Assembly (NCBI GenBank): GCA_015501585.1
Contig: JADNRY010000204.1
Coordinates: 44,617 to 108,616, forward strand
Length of the DNA stretch: 64,000 nt
Reading direction: 5' to 3'
From: Rhodocollybia butyracea
Taxonomy: Eukaryota > Basidiomycota > Agaricomycetes > Agaricales > Omphalotaceae
Every line of letters starts with the position of its first letter. The stretch's first letter is position 1. Positions 1 to 11,111 of this stretch are shown piece after piece. The notes beneath the pieces were generated by a model. The model saw nothing but the letters and a program-made list of their open reading frames with translations. It did not search any database and was not told where the DNA came from. The position numbers and the translations under genes were made by a program.

Positions 1-380
1 AAGGCAGGTCTTCTATGGGACTGTGCTGCCAGCGTAAAATAACTAATCAACCAATAAGCTCTGCTTGGACCCATCGCCCATTTGCTTTCCAATGTAAGCG
101 AATAGGCTTACAGTAGCCACGGTTATCTAGGCCAGAGAGATATGGTGCGCATGGGGCGGTCAGCAAAAAGACTACATCTTGCTATCTTTATTTCTCATTG
201 ACTCTCGCCCGAACATACAGCCAGCAGGAACCACAGATATTATAACTTGTATTCAAGTTCTCCGACCGTTCTGCAGAGGCAAATTACAACTCAATGGAAA
301 TCCCAAAGTGAATAGTACCAGCAACACACATACGTTTCAGGCTTTCAAACGTGTGACGAGCTTCGAGTCTTGACTCTCCA

Positions 381-633
381 TCAAGCGCAGAAAAGGTTAC
401 TATCACAAGCTTAAAATCGAAATTGAGCTTGAGATTGACAAAGAAGGGTTTAGGAAAGAGGGGGACGCACTTCCAGAAATCAAGTCTCCGGCATCGTTGC
501 ACCATTCGCAAGAATCACCGACGTTATGGGGCAAGTATTGGCAGGCAAGATCCTGGTCATTGTACCCCTCCGGAGTACATGCGGAAACGCAGAGTACAAG
601 GGCGGAAGTAAGGATGATAGAGAAGAACTTCAT
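381..633 (-). CDS. small secreted cysteine-rich protein
   Basis: The exons are 633-471 and 409-381, with a 61-base GT-AG intron between them. Together they give a 63-residue protein. Residues 1-18 (MKFFSIILTSALVLCVSA) form a clear signal peptide with Ala-X-Ala-like cleavage before Cys19. The mature part is about 45 residues with seven cysteines, including a CEWC pair, and ends in FCA. Without the intron the frame runs into low-complexity serine/leucine sequence with no cysteines, so the spliced form is preferred. The length, secretion signal and cysteine content fit the broad class of fungal small secreted proteins; no named family is recognised. A TATA-like box lies about 100 bases upstream. 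I am fairly sure it is a gene; its role is unknown. Confidence 0.7.
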
Positions 634-733
634 GGTGTTATTTCTGGCTTTTGTGAATGGAGGCCAAGTATGAGTATCGGATGAGAAAGCCTTTTCAGTG
701 GACGGGGAGCTAAGCATACTTCAAATACGCAGC

Positions 734-743
734 GGTATTTATA
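734..743 (-). promoter_or_regulatory. TATA-like box of the secreted protein gene
   Basis: On the minus strand the sequence reads TATAAATACC, 101-110 bases upstream of the ATG at 633. The spacing is right for a short 5' leader. It is the only good TATA match in this interval. Confidence 0.5.
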
Positions 744-3700
744 AGGTCTGTTCGGGTCGACGGGTATTGCATGGTTTCAAATGAAACGCGGGAGGCTTGG
801 ATTAAGTATATGTTTAAGGGTTCAAGGGTGGAGACCTGTGGAGAGAAGGATTACTATCAGTACTATTGATGTATGAATGGGCCAAATTTCCTCTTTTTGA
901 TGTTGAACGCGAAGGTGTCAATCTATGTTTGAGAAGCCAAAGAGTATCCATAATGTGGCCTCTGGGTAAGCTTTGAATGCTAGATAGTAGGAAATAGTAC
1001 GCTGCCCTAAACTTGAATTCTACTTGTTAGCAAGAGGTCATTGGATGCCACTTTGGGTTTCAGATCTGGGGACGAGAGTGATATGGATCATTTATTTAAT
1101 TCAATTTGTGAATTGGAACGGAAGCGATACGGATCAATGAGTAAATGAAGGTTGAAAGAAGTTGAAGGACTGTTGAAGGCAGGTTGAAGGAGTGCGGGGC
1201 CCCGGGGTATGCACGTAGGGGACCTTGTGTCTCAGCACCGTCATTATATTTCCCAAAGCAGCACATGAGGACTGCACTAATCCAGTACACGTGCCATAGT
1301 ACCCCTCATTCATTTCAGTGGTGTAAAGCCTTGTAAAGCTTGCCAACTTGAACACTGACTAGATGGCATTTCAAGATCTGTCGTGCTGCTACGATGTGCC
1401 ATTGGGTGAAGAACTGCTATCAAGCCCCACCCGACAAGAGTCTACCGCCCAAGGCACTGTGTGTCGACGCTAGTAGAGTTGAAGCTAGCTAAGGCAAATC
1501 AAAGGCTATCCCCAGTACCAGATCGCTACGGGTTTATCGTTCAATAGAGTGATAACAAGTAATATGTATATAATCTTCGTTCATATCGGAAGTGGTTCGG
1601 CGGGTAGTGCGCCCTTCTAAAATGGCCTCCAAGTGATGCTGCCAGTGCTCTCGCGGGGCCGCCACAATCAATCTTCCTGCCTTCGCCCAAGTTTGATAAC
1701 CAAGAGCATCAATTACTAGGTAGTTTGCAATAGAAGATCATATGGTTGGCGACTGACTGCCAATTGCGATCAAATGACAAAGAACAGGGCGAAGTCGAAG
1801 TTTTCGTACTGTTCAGGGATGCAGCTGTTGAGGGTCTCGGACAATATCCCTAGGGGAAGCGCTGTAGATACACGGGAATAATTTCAATCATCACCTCGCC
1901 TTTTCAAGTATAATTCCAGTATTTCAGGTAGGTAAATGATACTCTGTTAGTTATTGTTAATTCTCAGTTGCGAGATACACTGAGCATCATGATCCCGACA
2001 GTTTGCGTAACTTGCCCACAAGCCACCACCTGCGTCTTGTATGAGAGTGAGGATAGAGCAGCGGGGGTACCCCACCATCCACCTGAGCCGCACTATAAAA
2101 GCTCGGAAGCCCTAAATTACTACCATCTACCTGGTTTCGAATATATTCGATCAAAGTGTATGATCGCAACTTGACTACTTCTGGACGTTCGAACAGCACA
2201 GTCATAATTGGCCCAACGATAGTGGTCCTCCGACGCGGCCCAAACATCACGCGTCATGCAAAAGCAATTTGTTGAAGCGGTAGAAGAAACCACAGCGTCT
2301 ATAAGTAGAGATAGAGGAGCTTGAGATACACACACAAGCGTGGAGATTAAAGAATGGAAAGCAAAATGGAGTACAAAGCTTGTCAGACGAGTCTACACGG
2401 AAAGGTAGTTTACGAATCCATACTGCATATGTTTGGAACCCAGCGAGGACGTATATTCTCCCGCCGCGGATCCTTATGATGAATACGCAAAGCGGCGAAT
2501 CAGATCTAATGTTTGAAGTCGTATCATAATAAATAAAAACACGGCCGGGACTCTGGTGGGAGCTCGTTCGGCATAATTCGTTGTGAGTCTATCGCAGTGG
2601 CAACAGGTCGAGTCTCAACTGAAGTAAAATTGTCCCCAACTTTACCCAAGCACACGATATCGCGAGTCTCGCCTTTTTGCATCGCATCGTGTGCGTTGTC
2701 CAAGATCGTGTGGCGATATCAGTAACTTATCATAATGGAAAGCGTCAATTCGAGAGTCATAAAGCCGAAATGGACAAGGTGTAAGTATGCAGATGAGGTA
2801 AAAGTTGGCAAGTGAGTGATTGAACTTCCAGCACGAGTTTTGCACGTGCTTATTCCCATATTGGTCGATCAAAGCTGGCGTTATCATAGCAGGTCAATTG
2901 TCATGAATTGATCAAAGGTATAGCCGGGCACATTCTGTATACTTAGTAAGGATTCAAATCAAAGATCAATAATTCACAAAGCTTCCCCCCATCCTTCTAA
3001 CAGGTTACGCAACGCCTGAAGCTAACACAGCTAACACAGCTACTAACGAGTTGATGCACGAAATACGTAAATATGAAAAAGCCATTAACGATCGATCTCG
3101 TACGGTATCAGTGGGTCCACTGAGTTTTTAGTCTTCCGATTCAAGCAACGCGAAGTAATGCGTAAAGTAATAACTATGGCGAGCGCATGCATCCTACACG
3201 CCAATATTCAGTTTGCGGAAGGGCAAGTCTACACACGGTAGCACTTTGGAGAGCCATATGAGCTGGTTCGACTTTTGGACATTAGATGACTCCTTCAATA
3301 ACGAAAAAAAATCAATCTCCGATATTCATAACTCAGAGCAAAGCGCAGGAAGGGTTTTTCTAAGTTCTATGGTCAATTTCCGTGTGCATGAGGTTGAAAG
3401 AACCGAAACTAATGGAGATCTTTGACCTCCTTCGATTATGCACCCTCGTGCTTCTTCGAGTCTTGCATCCCAGGGCGGCCCCACATTTTATGTCTGAATT
3501 TTGACAACCTCAACAAAGAGCCGGGACTGCGGGACTGCATGTGCATGCAATGCATTCCGGAAAGAAGAGTAGTATTGCTATTCAAGTAGCGTTAGAGCTC
3601 ATATACCAAAGCTTATCTATGGAAGAGAAAGTTATTTCGGAGTTTCAGGCTTTTACGCGGTAACTCATATAAAGTACTCACCTTCGGGCTCACTCCCAAA

Positions 3701-5544
3701 GGCAAGGTTCACGACCCGCGGTAGAATAGGACATCATAGAACATCATATTGCCGAACACGGTACTGCAGCGGCGCACTGGTAGCGGAGTTTAATGAATCT
3801 AAACACCCGGCATCTGTTGCATATGCAAATGCAGGGAGAGAGAATTAATCTGGTGCTGTGAGCTTCTGATCCTACGATGTAATTTGCGCCTTCGAATGTC
3901 GTAGCCGCGATAGATAATAATCCGAGTGAGGTCGGGACTGGTCGGGAAGAACATTCGAGTTTCATGTACCATAAAAAGCTTCTAAAGAAGTCTTTGATAC
4001 CCGACTTTAAGACATTTTTGCTAGCGAGAATTTACTTGAGTGGGTACGTAGCGCGGGTAGAGCTGGGTAGAGAAGAGTAGAGAAGAAAGAACGTTCATGT
4101 CGTCTGTGTTATTCATCCATAATTTCATTTTGGACAGGTTACTTGACAGAAAAATGTGAAAGATGATAGAGCGGCGGCGTGCCAGTAACAGAAATAACTG
4201 GTCAGAAATTAGAAACAAAGTATGAAGCTGACGAGCGATGATCGTCGCCGGCACCCGACGAGGAGTACCTCTAGCTCCATGGCTGAGCTAAGGACACAGG
4301 GTGTACTTAGTTAAAACGATGCTATTTGCTAGCCATTTGTTACATTCGGAACTCGGTTATTTCAACCGGAGGCAGCGCGTCTGCGTCCAAAGCATTGAAT
4401 GCGCAACGGCCATTATTCACTGGCCTTCTGTATGAATAGTGAGACCATGATATCAGCTGAATCACCCACTTGTTCAACAAAATGACTATGACTTGAAGGT
4501 TGACCATCATTAATATCAGCAGTTGCTTCCCGCGTGTGCACGAAGACGATGTTTCTCTTGGTTCAACAAGGGCTGCCTTGTTGAGGCGGTGTATCTTCCT
4601 GAATCGGTTAGCTGGACCGCCGACGCGCCTGATGTTACGAACCGGTTCATTTTCCCTTGAGCGGAAAGAGGCAGAAGGCCGAGGCGTGCTTTTTGAAGAG
4701 TCACTGACCCTAGCGGGTGGCTTGTTCTAAATTTGAATGTGAGCAGAGAGGGAGAACAAAATCGCGCGTACGTTCGACGCGACAAGATCAAATATTCCAG
4801 TAGCTTAACTGAGCCCAGAGTCCCCAGACTAATCGAGTATTAAGCCTACTAGCGAACAAGTAGAAGTCACTCTTTTCCAGTTGAATCTAGCGGAAGAGAC
4901 CCGTAAACATAGTCTAATATAGCGCTCGCCTTGATGAAACAACAACATATGTTGCAACGTTAAGCTATTCTCGAACACCAAGGAAACAAAATAAGCTAGA
5001 GCAAGGAGATAAGAATGCGGCCAAGGGTAGCGATTGCTCTTACCATGTCTCAAAATGAATCCAAATCTAGTGAACGAAATTGACACTGGTCATACAGACT
5101 CGCGACAAGGACAGACACAGGACTAGCGGACGGCTGGCCTGGCGACAATAAGGAATATGACATATATGATATAATAGACTTCCTTCCTTCCTTACTTCCA
5201 GATGTTGATCCTACAGAACCTATACAGCACCTCCTTTTCCGTTCACCCAGGCAAGAGCAGTGATACCAGCCCCCTTTTCTGGAGCGAGTCTCTGAGTTTC
5301 CTTTAGCGATTTAGGACTGCGCCTGCATTAATCTGAATGTACTAGCTATTCCTAGAAGCAGAATTAACCTAGATAAGCATGAAAGACGAAATTGTGAAAA
5401 CTCGTCCGTGGTCGCCGAACAGGCTCCTCTTCGGCGAAGAGAGTTTGCCGCCCGTGGTCTTGTGATTTTGACTTTGCCGGACCGCGTTGTCAAGATGACG
5501 CTTGACTTGATACAACGACTTGGTCTTATCCTTAAAGCTTTAGC
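744..5544. other. long intergenic region, no supported gene
   Basis: About 4.8 kb without a frame that shows a recognisable motif, codon pattern or spliceable neighbour. Open frames here are short (under 95 codons) and occur on both strands at about chance level. The sequence is not obviously repetitive within the window. It may hold non-coding RNA or a diverged gene that I cannot see. Confidence 0.5.
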
Positions 5545-6687
5545 ATGGCGGGAATTAGCTGGCACTATGTCCTCAAGTTTATCATAATTGGTGCGCTGCC
5601 TCTATAATCGTTGCAAGCCCTCAGTACTCAGTTGTTAAACGGAATTACAGGTGACGCGGCAGTGGGGAAATCATCTCTCCTTGTACGGCTCACAGACCAG
5701 CGATTCCTTGCTGAACCTGATCCAACAGTGGGTACTTTCTGGTCTAAATCCCCTTATGCTGTGTCCTTAGCCCATTAATCGTCATAGCTAGGAGTCGAAT
5801 TTGGTTCGAAACTGATTACAATTCCCGAGGAGAACAAAGTTATTAAGCTGCAATGTATGTCTCAAATTCTACACCGCTACTCCCAAACTCCCGCTTTCGG
5901 TGGATGAGTTCAATTTTCGTTCGCCTGTTTCCGAAACATAGTCTCGCTCTAACCGTTTCGTTCATCGTGGGTATAGGCTGGGACACTGCGGGCACAGAAT
6001 CATTTCGATCCATTACACGTTTGTATTACCGTGGTGCGGCAGGTTGCTTGTTGGTATACGACGTGACCTCGCGCAAGAGTAGGCATAGCATCTTCCTTCT
6101 TCGTATGAGCGAATCGCCCTTCTTATACTCTCCGGTAGGCTTTCTCAACTGCCGGACCTGGCTAGCGGACGTTCGGCAGCATGCGGACCCACATCTCTCC
6201 TGCATTCTCGTTGGAAACAAAATAGATTTATGCGATCATGAATCGGAACCAGAATCGTCGGACCTCTCATCCCAAGGCGCGTCAGGCATGTTGAAATCCA
6301 GCTCTAACAAGCGTCAGGTGTCATTTGAAGAAGCCGAGCTTTTTGCGAAAGAAGAAGGACTGTTATTCGTTGAGTCCAGCGCAAAGTCAGGGTTGAATGT
6401 TGAGAACGCATTTGAACAAGCTGCAAGAGATATTCTTATAAAGATTCGGGGAGGAGCGTTTGACGATGACCAGGTGAGTAGATAAATTAGATGAATGATA
6501 TCGTCCTATCCTGTTTCCTTATTCGTAACTCAGTTTACTGATTCTTTCTTATGTTTTCGCCCTGGTACCTAAACACTTATAGTCGCCTGGCGTGAAGTTA
6601 TCAAAGCCCGCCACTGGAGACTCGCCAAATCGTAACGTGTCCCTTGATGGCGGAAGGAACCATCGTGCTCCTTGTTGCAATTCGTGA
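5545..6687 (+). CDS. Rab-family small GTPase with Gln-to-Thr change in switch II
   Basis: The six exons 5545-5590, 5651-5731, 5792-5854, 5977-6078, 6139-6473 and 6583-6687 join in frame to 243 residues. Visible motifs are the P-loop GDAAVGKSS (from residue 16), effector region TVGVEFGSK, switch II WDTAGTES (from residue 65), GNKIDL and ESSAKSG for guanine recognition, and a C-terminal CCNS that fits a CCXX geranylgeranylation signal. The sequence is nearest the Rab2/Rab4/Rab14 group (GVEFGSK, YYRGAAG), which act in endosomal or Golgi vesicle traffic. Two oddities stand out. The catalytic Gln of DTAGQE is Thr70, and a Ser/Glu-rich insertion of about 30 residues follows NKID. Loss of that Gln normally slows GTP hydrolysis, so this may be a constitutively GTP-bound or divergent Rab. 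The ATG is chosen because it gives the normal Rab N-terminus directly before the P-loop. Confidence 0.9.
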
Positions 6688-7731
6688 TGATGTGGGTCCA
6701 TGTAATCACCGATGATTAGCGCGTACGGGTTTTGAGTTCCTAGACCGCTAGTGGGTAATAGCTGGATCGCCATATTAAACACGCCAGAGAGCAGGATACT
6801 CGCTGCGGCTCCATTACATGCGCGTCTTCTGGTCGGACGGAGGGTGAGCTTTGGACATGACTTTTATCATTAGGACAGTGACGCACGACTTGTAGTCTAA
6901 TATGTCCCCGTTGATTCAGAACGGCCAGAATGGGGACAGCAATAGATAATAATCTCAATGTACATAGTACATATATGTAGCTTGATCTATCGTTTTTTGT
7001 TGTTGTAACATGTTCAGTTTCTGCGCATCGCAATTTTTCGAAAGGCCCAGGTTAGGAATTCCAATTCACGCTGGACAGTCCCCGAAACATGATGTGAATT
7101 AAAATAATTCGGAATTCTAGGTCGTTCTGTGTTTCCCGGGATTTTTTCCTCCGGAGTACACGGTACCAGGCTCGAGCAGAGTTTATATCGCCTTACTTAC
7201 TATGGAGCCCAAATGGCAGTTATTTATCAAGCGGCGTTTTGTTTCAAGGGTACGTAGTAAACGTCCTAACTCTGTTCATCTGAATGATACAGTAAAGATA
7301 CAGAAGGAGAAAGTAAAGTGTATGTATGTGGTAGAAGTACAATATGTCGTGTAAGCCAAAAAAAGCATGAACTGTTTAAATATGAACTTGAAGTAATTAA
7401 TGTATGTTCAGTGAGCATACGTTGCATATGGGCAGAGAAGAAACACAAAGGGTACTAAGTAAGGTATAAAGAAAAAGTGTAGACAAACCCGACGAAATGA
7501 AGGCGGATAATGATATGCGAAAGAAAAAAGAAAATTTAGAAGACATAACCGGATGAACACTGGTGTTGAACAGAAAGCCTGAAATCTTCCTATCACCTAG
7601 TCCCGGGTAACAATTTTTGTTGAGGTGCATGCATTTGCAATACACCAACGCTGGGGATGGAGACGCGCCATACGACACCTTCACTCCACCCTACATAGCC
7701 TGCCCACATACTTCAGACTCCACGACCTCAC
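6688..7731. other. intergenic between convergent genes
   Basis: This holds the 3' flank of the Rab gene and the 3' flank of the phosphatase on the other strand. It is AT-rich in 7250-7600. Minus-strand open frames at 7397-7684 are rich in Phe/Leu/Ser, as expected of AT-rich untranslated sequence. I see no gene. Confidence 0.5.
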
Positions 7732-8397
7732 TTACATCCCTTCTACGAGCCCCCGATGGCCAAGCACGTCCCTCCCATATTCGTAAAGCTGTTTGACGAA
7801 TCCAAAATTCGGATTCGCGATTTTTCGCTTCTCCTTAACGTACCCCACCGCCTCGCGAGGGGTCCATCCGTATTGAGCCATCAAGAAAGCCGCAACGACA
7901 CTCGCACTCCGGCTAATTCCCTCAACGCAGTGCACGAGAACCCTTGCTTCGGGATTTCCCCGAAGGGCATCGCGGATGAAGGCAGTGGTTGTTGGTAAAT
8001 GCGCTGCGAGTTCTGAAAAAGGAAGGTCTTCGACGTTTATCTGCAGTCGGGCTGGTGTGTAGCCCAAAATGGCGTGGAGATTGTGCGGGATGCAGACGGT
8101 TTCGGGAAGGATTGAGAGTATGTGTGTAATTTGGTATGTTCCTAGAAGACTGGGGTTTTCTGCAAAGGAAAGGTCAGAGATGTATACCCGAGGTATAATC
8201 TCCGACGCTGGTGTTCGAGATACCGGTATGGGTACAGTAGGTGTCGTTGAGCGACGATAGTGGAGAGGGGTAAGTGAGGAAGAGCGAGTCGAAGTGGGCG
8301 CTGTAGAGGAGCCTAATGATAGGCTACGACTGGAGCTATTAAGTGGATTTGAGCTTGTCGTAGTCGTCTGTGGCCAGGATCGGTTATGATATGCCAT
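7732..8397 (-). CDS. dual-specificity protein phosphatase
   Basis: This is an uninterrupted frame of 221 residues from the ATG at 8397. A Ser/Thr-rich tail of about 65 residues leads into a DSP domain (roughly residues 66-215). The P-loop signature HCVEGISRS has the catalytic Cys157 and Arg163, and Asp124 in NVEDLPF is the likely general acid. IPRVYISDLSFAEN at the domain start is the usual DSP opening. It should dephosphorylate Ser/Thr/Tyr on MAP-kinase-like or other substrates. The frame stays open upstream to an ATG at 8571, which would add 58 residues including a hydrophobic stretch. That could be a membrane anchor or untranslated leader; the shorter start is preferred because the extra part has no family counterpart. 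The gene is single-exon, unlike its neighbours. Confidence 0.85.
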   Translation of the reverse strand: MAYHNRSWPQTTTTSSNPLNSSSRSLSLGSSTAPTSTRSSSLTPLHYRRSTTPTVPIPVSRTPASEIIPRVYISDLSFAENPSLLGTYQITHILSILPETVCIPHNLHAILGYTPARLQINVEDLPFSELAAHLPTTTAFIRDALRGNPEARVLVHCVEGISRSASVVAAFLMAQYGWTPREAVGYVKEKRKIANPNFGFVKQLYEYGRDVLGHRGLVEGM

Positions 8398-9340
8398 TGT
8401 GTGAAGTGATAGATGTTGAAAGCCAGAGGGCTGTAATAATCGGGAAAGGTAAGTCCTTTTTATCCCGACCCAAAGGTAATGTAATAAAGACAAGATGAAT
8501 GACAGAATACAGGTCCGGATCTGTTTAAGCAGAGGAGAACTAACCATGATTGCGACCTGGGCGCAGGACATCCGTTACGATTCGTTAGATTCGTCTCTTT
8601 GACAGGAAGGAAAAGGGGCGAATGACAGAACCTGACAGAGAGATGGCGCTAGCACCGCGCACTGAGGCAACCTCGCAGATGGATGTGTTACTTGAAGTTT
8701 GCAGGGGAGTTGCAAATATGGGTTTAGTGGCAATCAACATCGAGTCGGGCCCCTTTTTATTCAACTTGACACCCGCAGCCAAAATCATAAGCCACAACAA
8801 ACCAGTTCATGGATCAGAAGCATGCATTGATCTGAACCCGGCCTGAAGTTTGAACCACTGCCCACCAAACCCAAAGCTGTGTTGGACTGAAGCAGTGAAG
8901 CACCATCTGAACAGCCTCTCAATCACGCATTTCAAATACTATTCATTTCTGCGACGCAAGCCCCGACGACGCCCGACGAAGAGTCGGCGAGATAATTTGT
9001 GGGTTAATTCCAAGAGGCAATGCGGGTTACGATGCATGTATATTCTCGGTAACTCCTTAATACTACAACATCTAGATGATAGAAAGTTGCCGAGGCAAGG
9101 AAAACACGAAAAAAAACAGGTGAAAAACGAACAGGCAAAAACAAGACACATAAGCAAAGTAAGAAACATCAACAGGCAGGTGCCAGAGAGGACAGGAGCT
9201 GCAAACAGCAGATTTTTTGAGTTGTGTACGCCCAGTCCACGAAGCACCAGCCGAACGTCAAGGATCACGATACATACACGAGTAGCAGACGGATGAGAAA
9301 CATGGGAGTATGAACGTGACTGGGAGGCGCGGTAGCTACA
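8398..9340. other. intergenic: phosphatase upstream side and eIF4A 3' flank
   Basis: Nothing with coding support. The 148-codon plus-strand frame at 8850-9296 is Arg/Lys-rich and lies antisense to the expected eIF4A 3' UTR. It has no motif and is treated as chance. The alternative phosphatase start at 8571 falls inside this interval. Confidence 0.45.
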
Positions 9341-11111
9341 TTAAATGAGATCCCTAGAAGAAATGTCGTCAGCACTAGGCACCGAGACTAAGAATCATGA
9401 TGAAATGACTTACGCAACGTTGAGAGGCATTTCGTCAATCTGGGTGTTGTAGAACTCTATTTGACGCAGGAATAGAATGAATCAGATGCCACCGAAGATG
9501 CTACCGAAGATACAGCCAACAGTACTCACGTTCAATATCGCGCAACATCCTAACATCTTCAGTAGTGACAAAGTTAATAGCAACACCCTTTCGTCCAAAA
9601 CGACCACCACGGCCGATACGGTGAATGTAATTTTCGCGGTTGGTGGGCAAGTCGTAGTTAATGACCAACGACACCTGCTGAACGTCGATACCACGAGCGA
9701 GTAGGTCAGTAGTGATCAAGACACGCGAGGAACCAGATCGGAATTCCTTCATCAGAACCTCCCGTTGTTTCTGTTCCATGTCTCCGTGCTGTACATGATG
9801 AACAAGGGTCAGCTAGCATTCACATAATCAGAAGAAGATACTTACCATGGCCGATACCGTGAACTCGCGGGAGTGCATCTTCTCTGTGAGCCAGTCGACT
9901 TTCCGGCGGGTGTTGCAGAAAATGACGGCCTGAGTGATCGTAACGGTTTCATACAGATCACAGAGCGTGTCCAGCTTCCACTCCTCCTTCTCCACCGCGA
10001 TGTAGAACTGCTTGATACCCTCGAGAGTCAACTCGTCCCTCTTGACGAGAATGCGGACCGGGTCACGCATGAACTTTTTCGTTACTTCGAGCACGTCTGC
10101 AGGCATGGTAGCAGAGAGAAGCACCACCTGAGTGTCCTGAGGCAGAAGCTGGAACACTAGATCGTGGCGCAAAAAAGTTAGCTTATAGCTTTGAAATCTT
10201 ACGCCGTCTGCTCGGCGCGTGGACAAGGGGGAAATGAAAACGTCTACATACCTTCGTAAATCTGGTCCTTGAAACCACGAGATAACATCTCGTCGGCCTC
10301 GTCGAGACAGAAGATCTTGATAGTGTCGGCCTTGAGAGCACGACGGTTTATCATGTCGAAGACACGTCCTGGCGTACCAACGACAACTTGGACACCTTCC
10401 TGTAGTTTGGCCATGTCTTCACGAACGTTGGTGCCTCCGACGCAAGCGTGACACTCGATATTCATGTAGTCGCCAAGAGCGACGACGACTTTTTGGATTT
10501 GCTGAGCCAGCTCACGGGTAGGGGCGAGGATCAGGGCCTGTGTCCCTTTGATGGACATGTCCAGCTTTGAGAAAATTAGTGACATTGTCGTTAGATGAAG
10601 CTAAGAGAGTACCGACCTGCTGCAGAATGGAAATGGAGAAAGTGGCGGTCTTGCCAGTTCCAGACTGGGCCTGCGCGATAACGTCGTGACCTTTGACGAC
10701 GGGTACGATGGCTCGTTGTTGGATAGCGGATGGACGTTCGAAACTGTCGGAAATGAACGAATATCAGTTTTTTTTTTTCAATTTAATTTTTGTTAGTGAG
10801 ATCGTACATACCCGTAGGCATATATACCACGGAGAAGTTCAGGCTTGAGCTCCATGTTGTCGAAACTGAAGGAGGTTCGTTGATTATCTATGGCTGGTTC
10901 GAACGGGTTTGTTACTCACTTGTCTACGACCTGGTCCCAGTTGGACTCGATCTCATTCTCAGCAACATCTTGGAGACTTTCTTCACTGTACAGCCCGAGG
11001 TTGATCCAAATTGTCCATATCGATCCATCCGACAAATAGAGAAAAAAAAAACAAAGAAAAAAGTTAGTAGAAATTTTTCGTTCCTTTTGCAGACGATACA
11101 TACGCGGACAT
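9341..11111 (-). CDS. tif1: eukaryotic initiation factor 4A, DEAD-box RNA helicase
   Basis: Nine exons on the minus strand: 11111-11104, 10985-10920, 10865-10812, 10743-10617, 10564-10252, 10156-9846, 9788-9530, 9456-9414 and 9353-9341. They join in frame to 397 residues, the usual eIF4A length, ending NVADLI. Motifs seen are the Q-motif region [18 protein letters not shown] (68-75), PTREL, GTPGR, DEAD (173-176), [14 protein letters not shown] and [13 protein letters not shown]. It is the ATP-dependent helicase of the cap-binding eIF4F complex and unwinds mRNA leaders in the cytoplasm. The first exon codes only for MSA minus one base (8 bases). It is chosen because its donor GTATGT is consensus and it restores frame to EESLQDV. 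Fragments 9341-9353 and 11104-11111 are tiny exons that automated callers may miss. Confidence 0.95.

Noticed and set aside
1096..1355. Overlapping minus-strand frames near a GGGGCCCCGGGG run
   Set aside because: Two overlapping frames with no motif and repetitive GTTGAAGG sequence; no start or splice support.
8850..9296. 148-codon plus-strand frame next to eIF4A
   Set aside because: Arg/Lys-rich, no motif, opposite the expected 3' UTR, and no spliceable neighbours.
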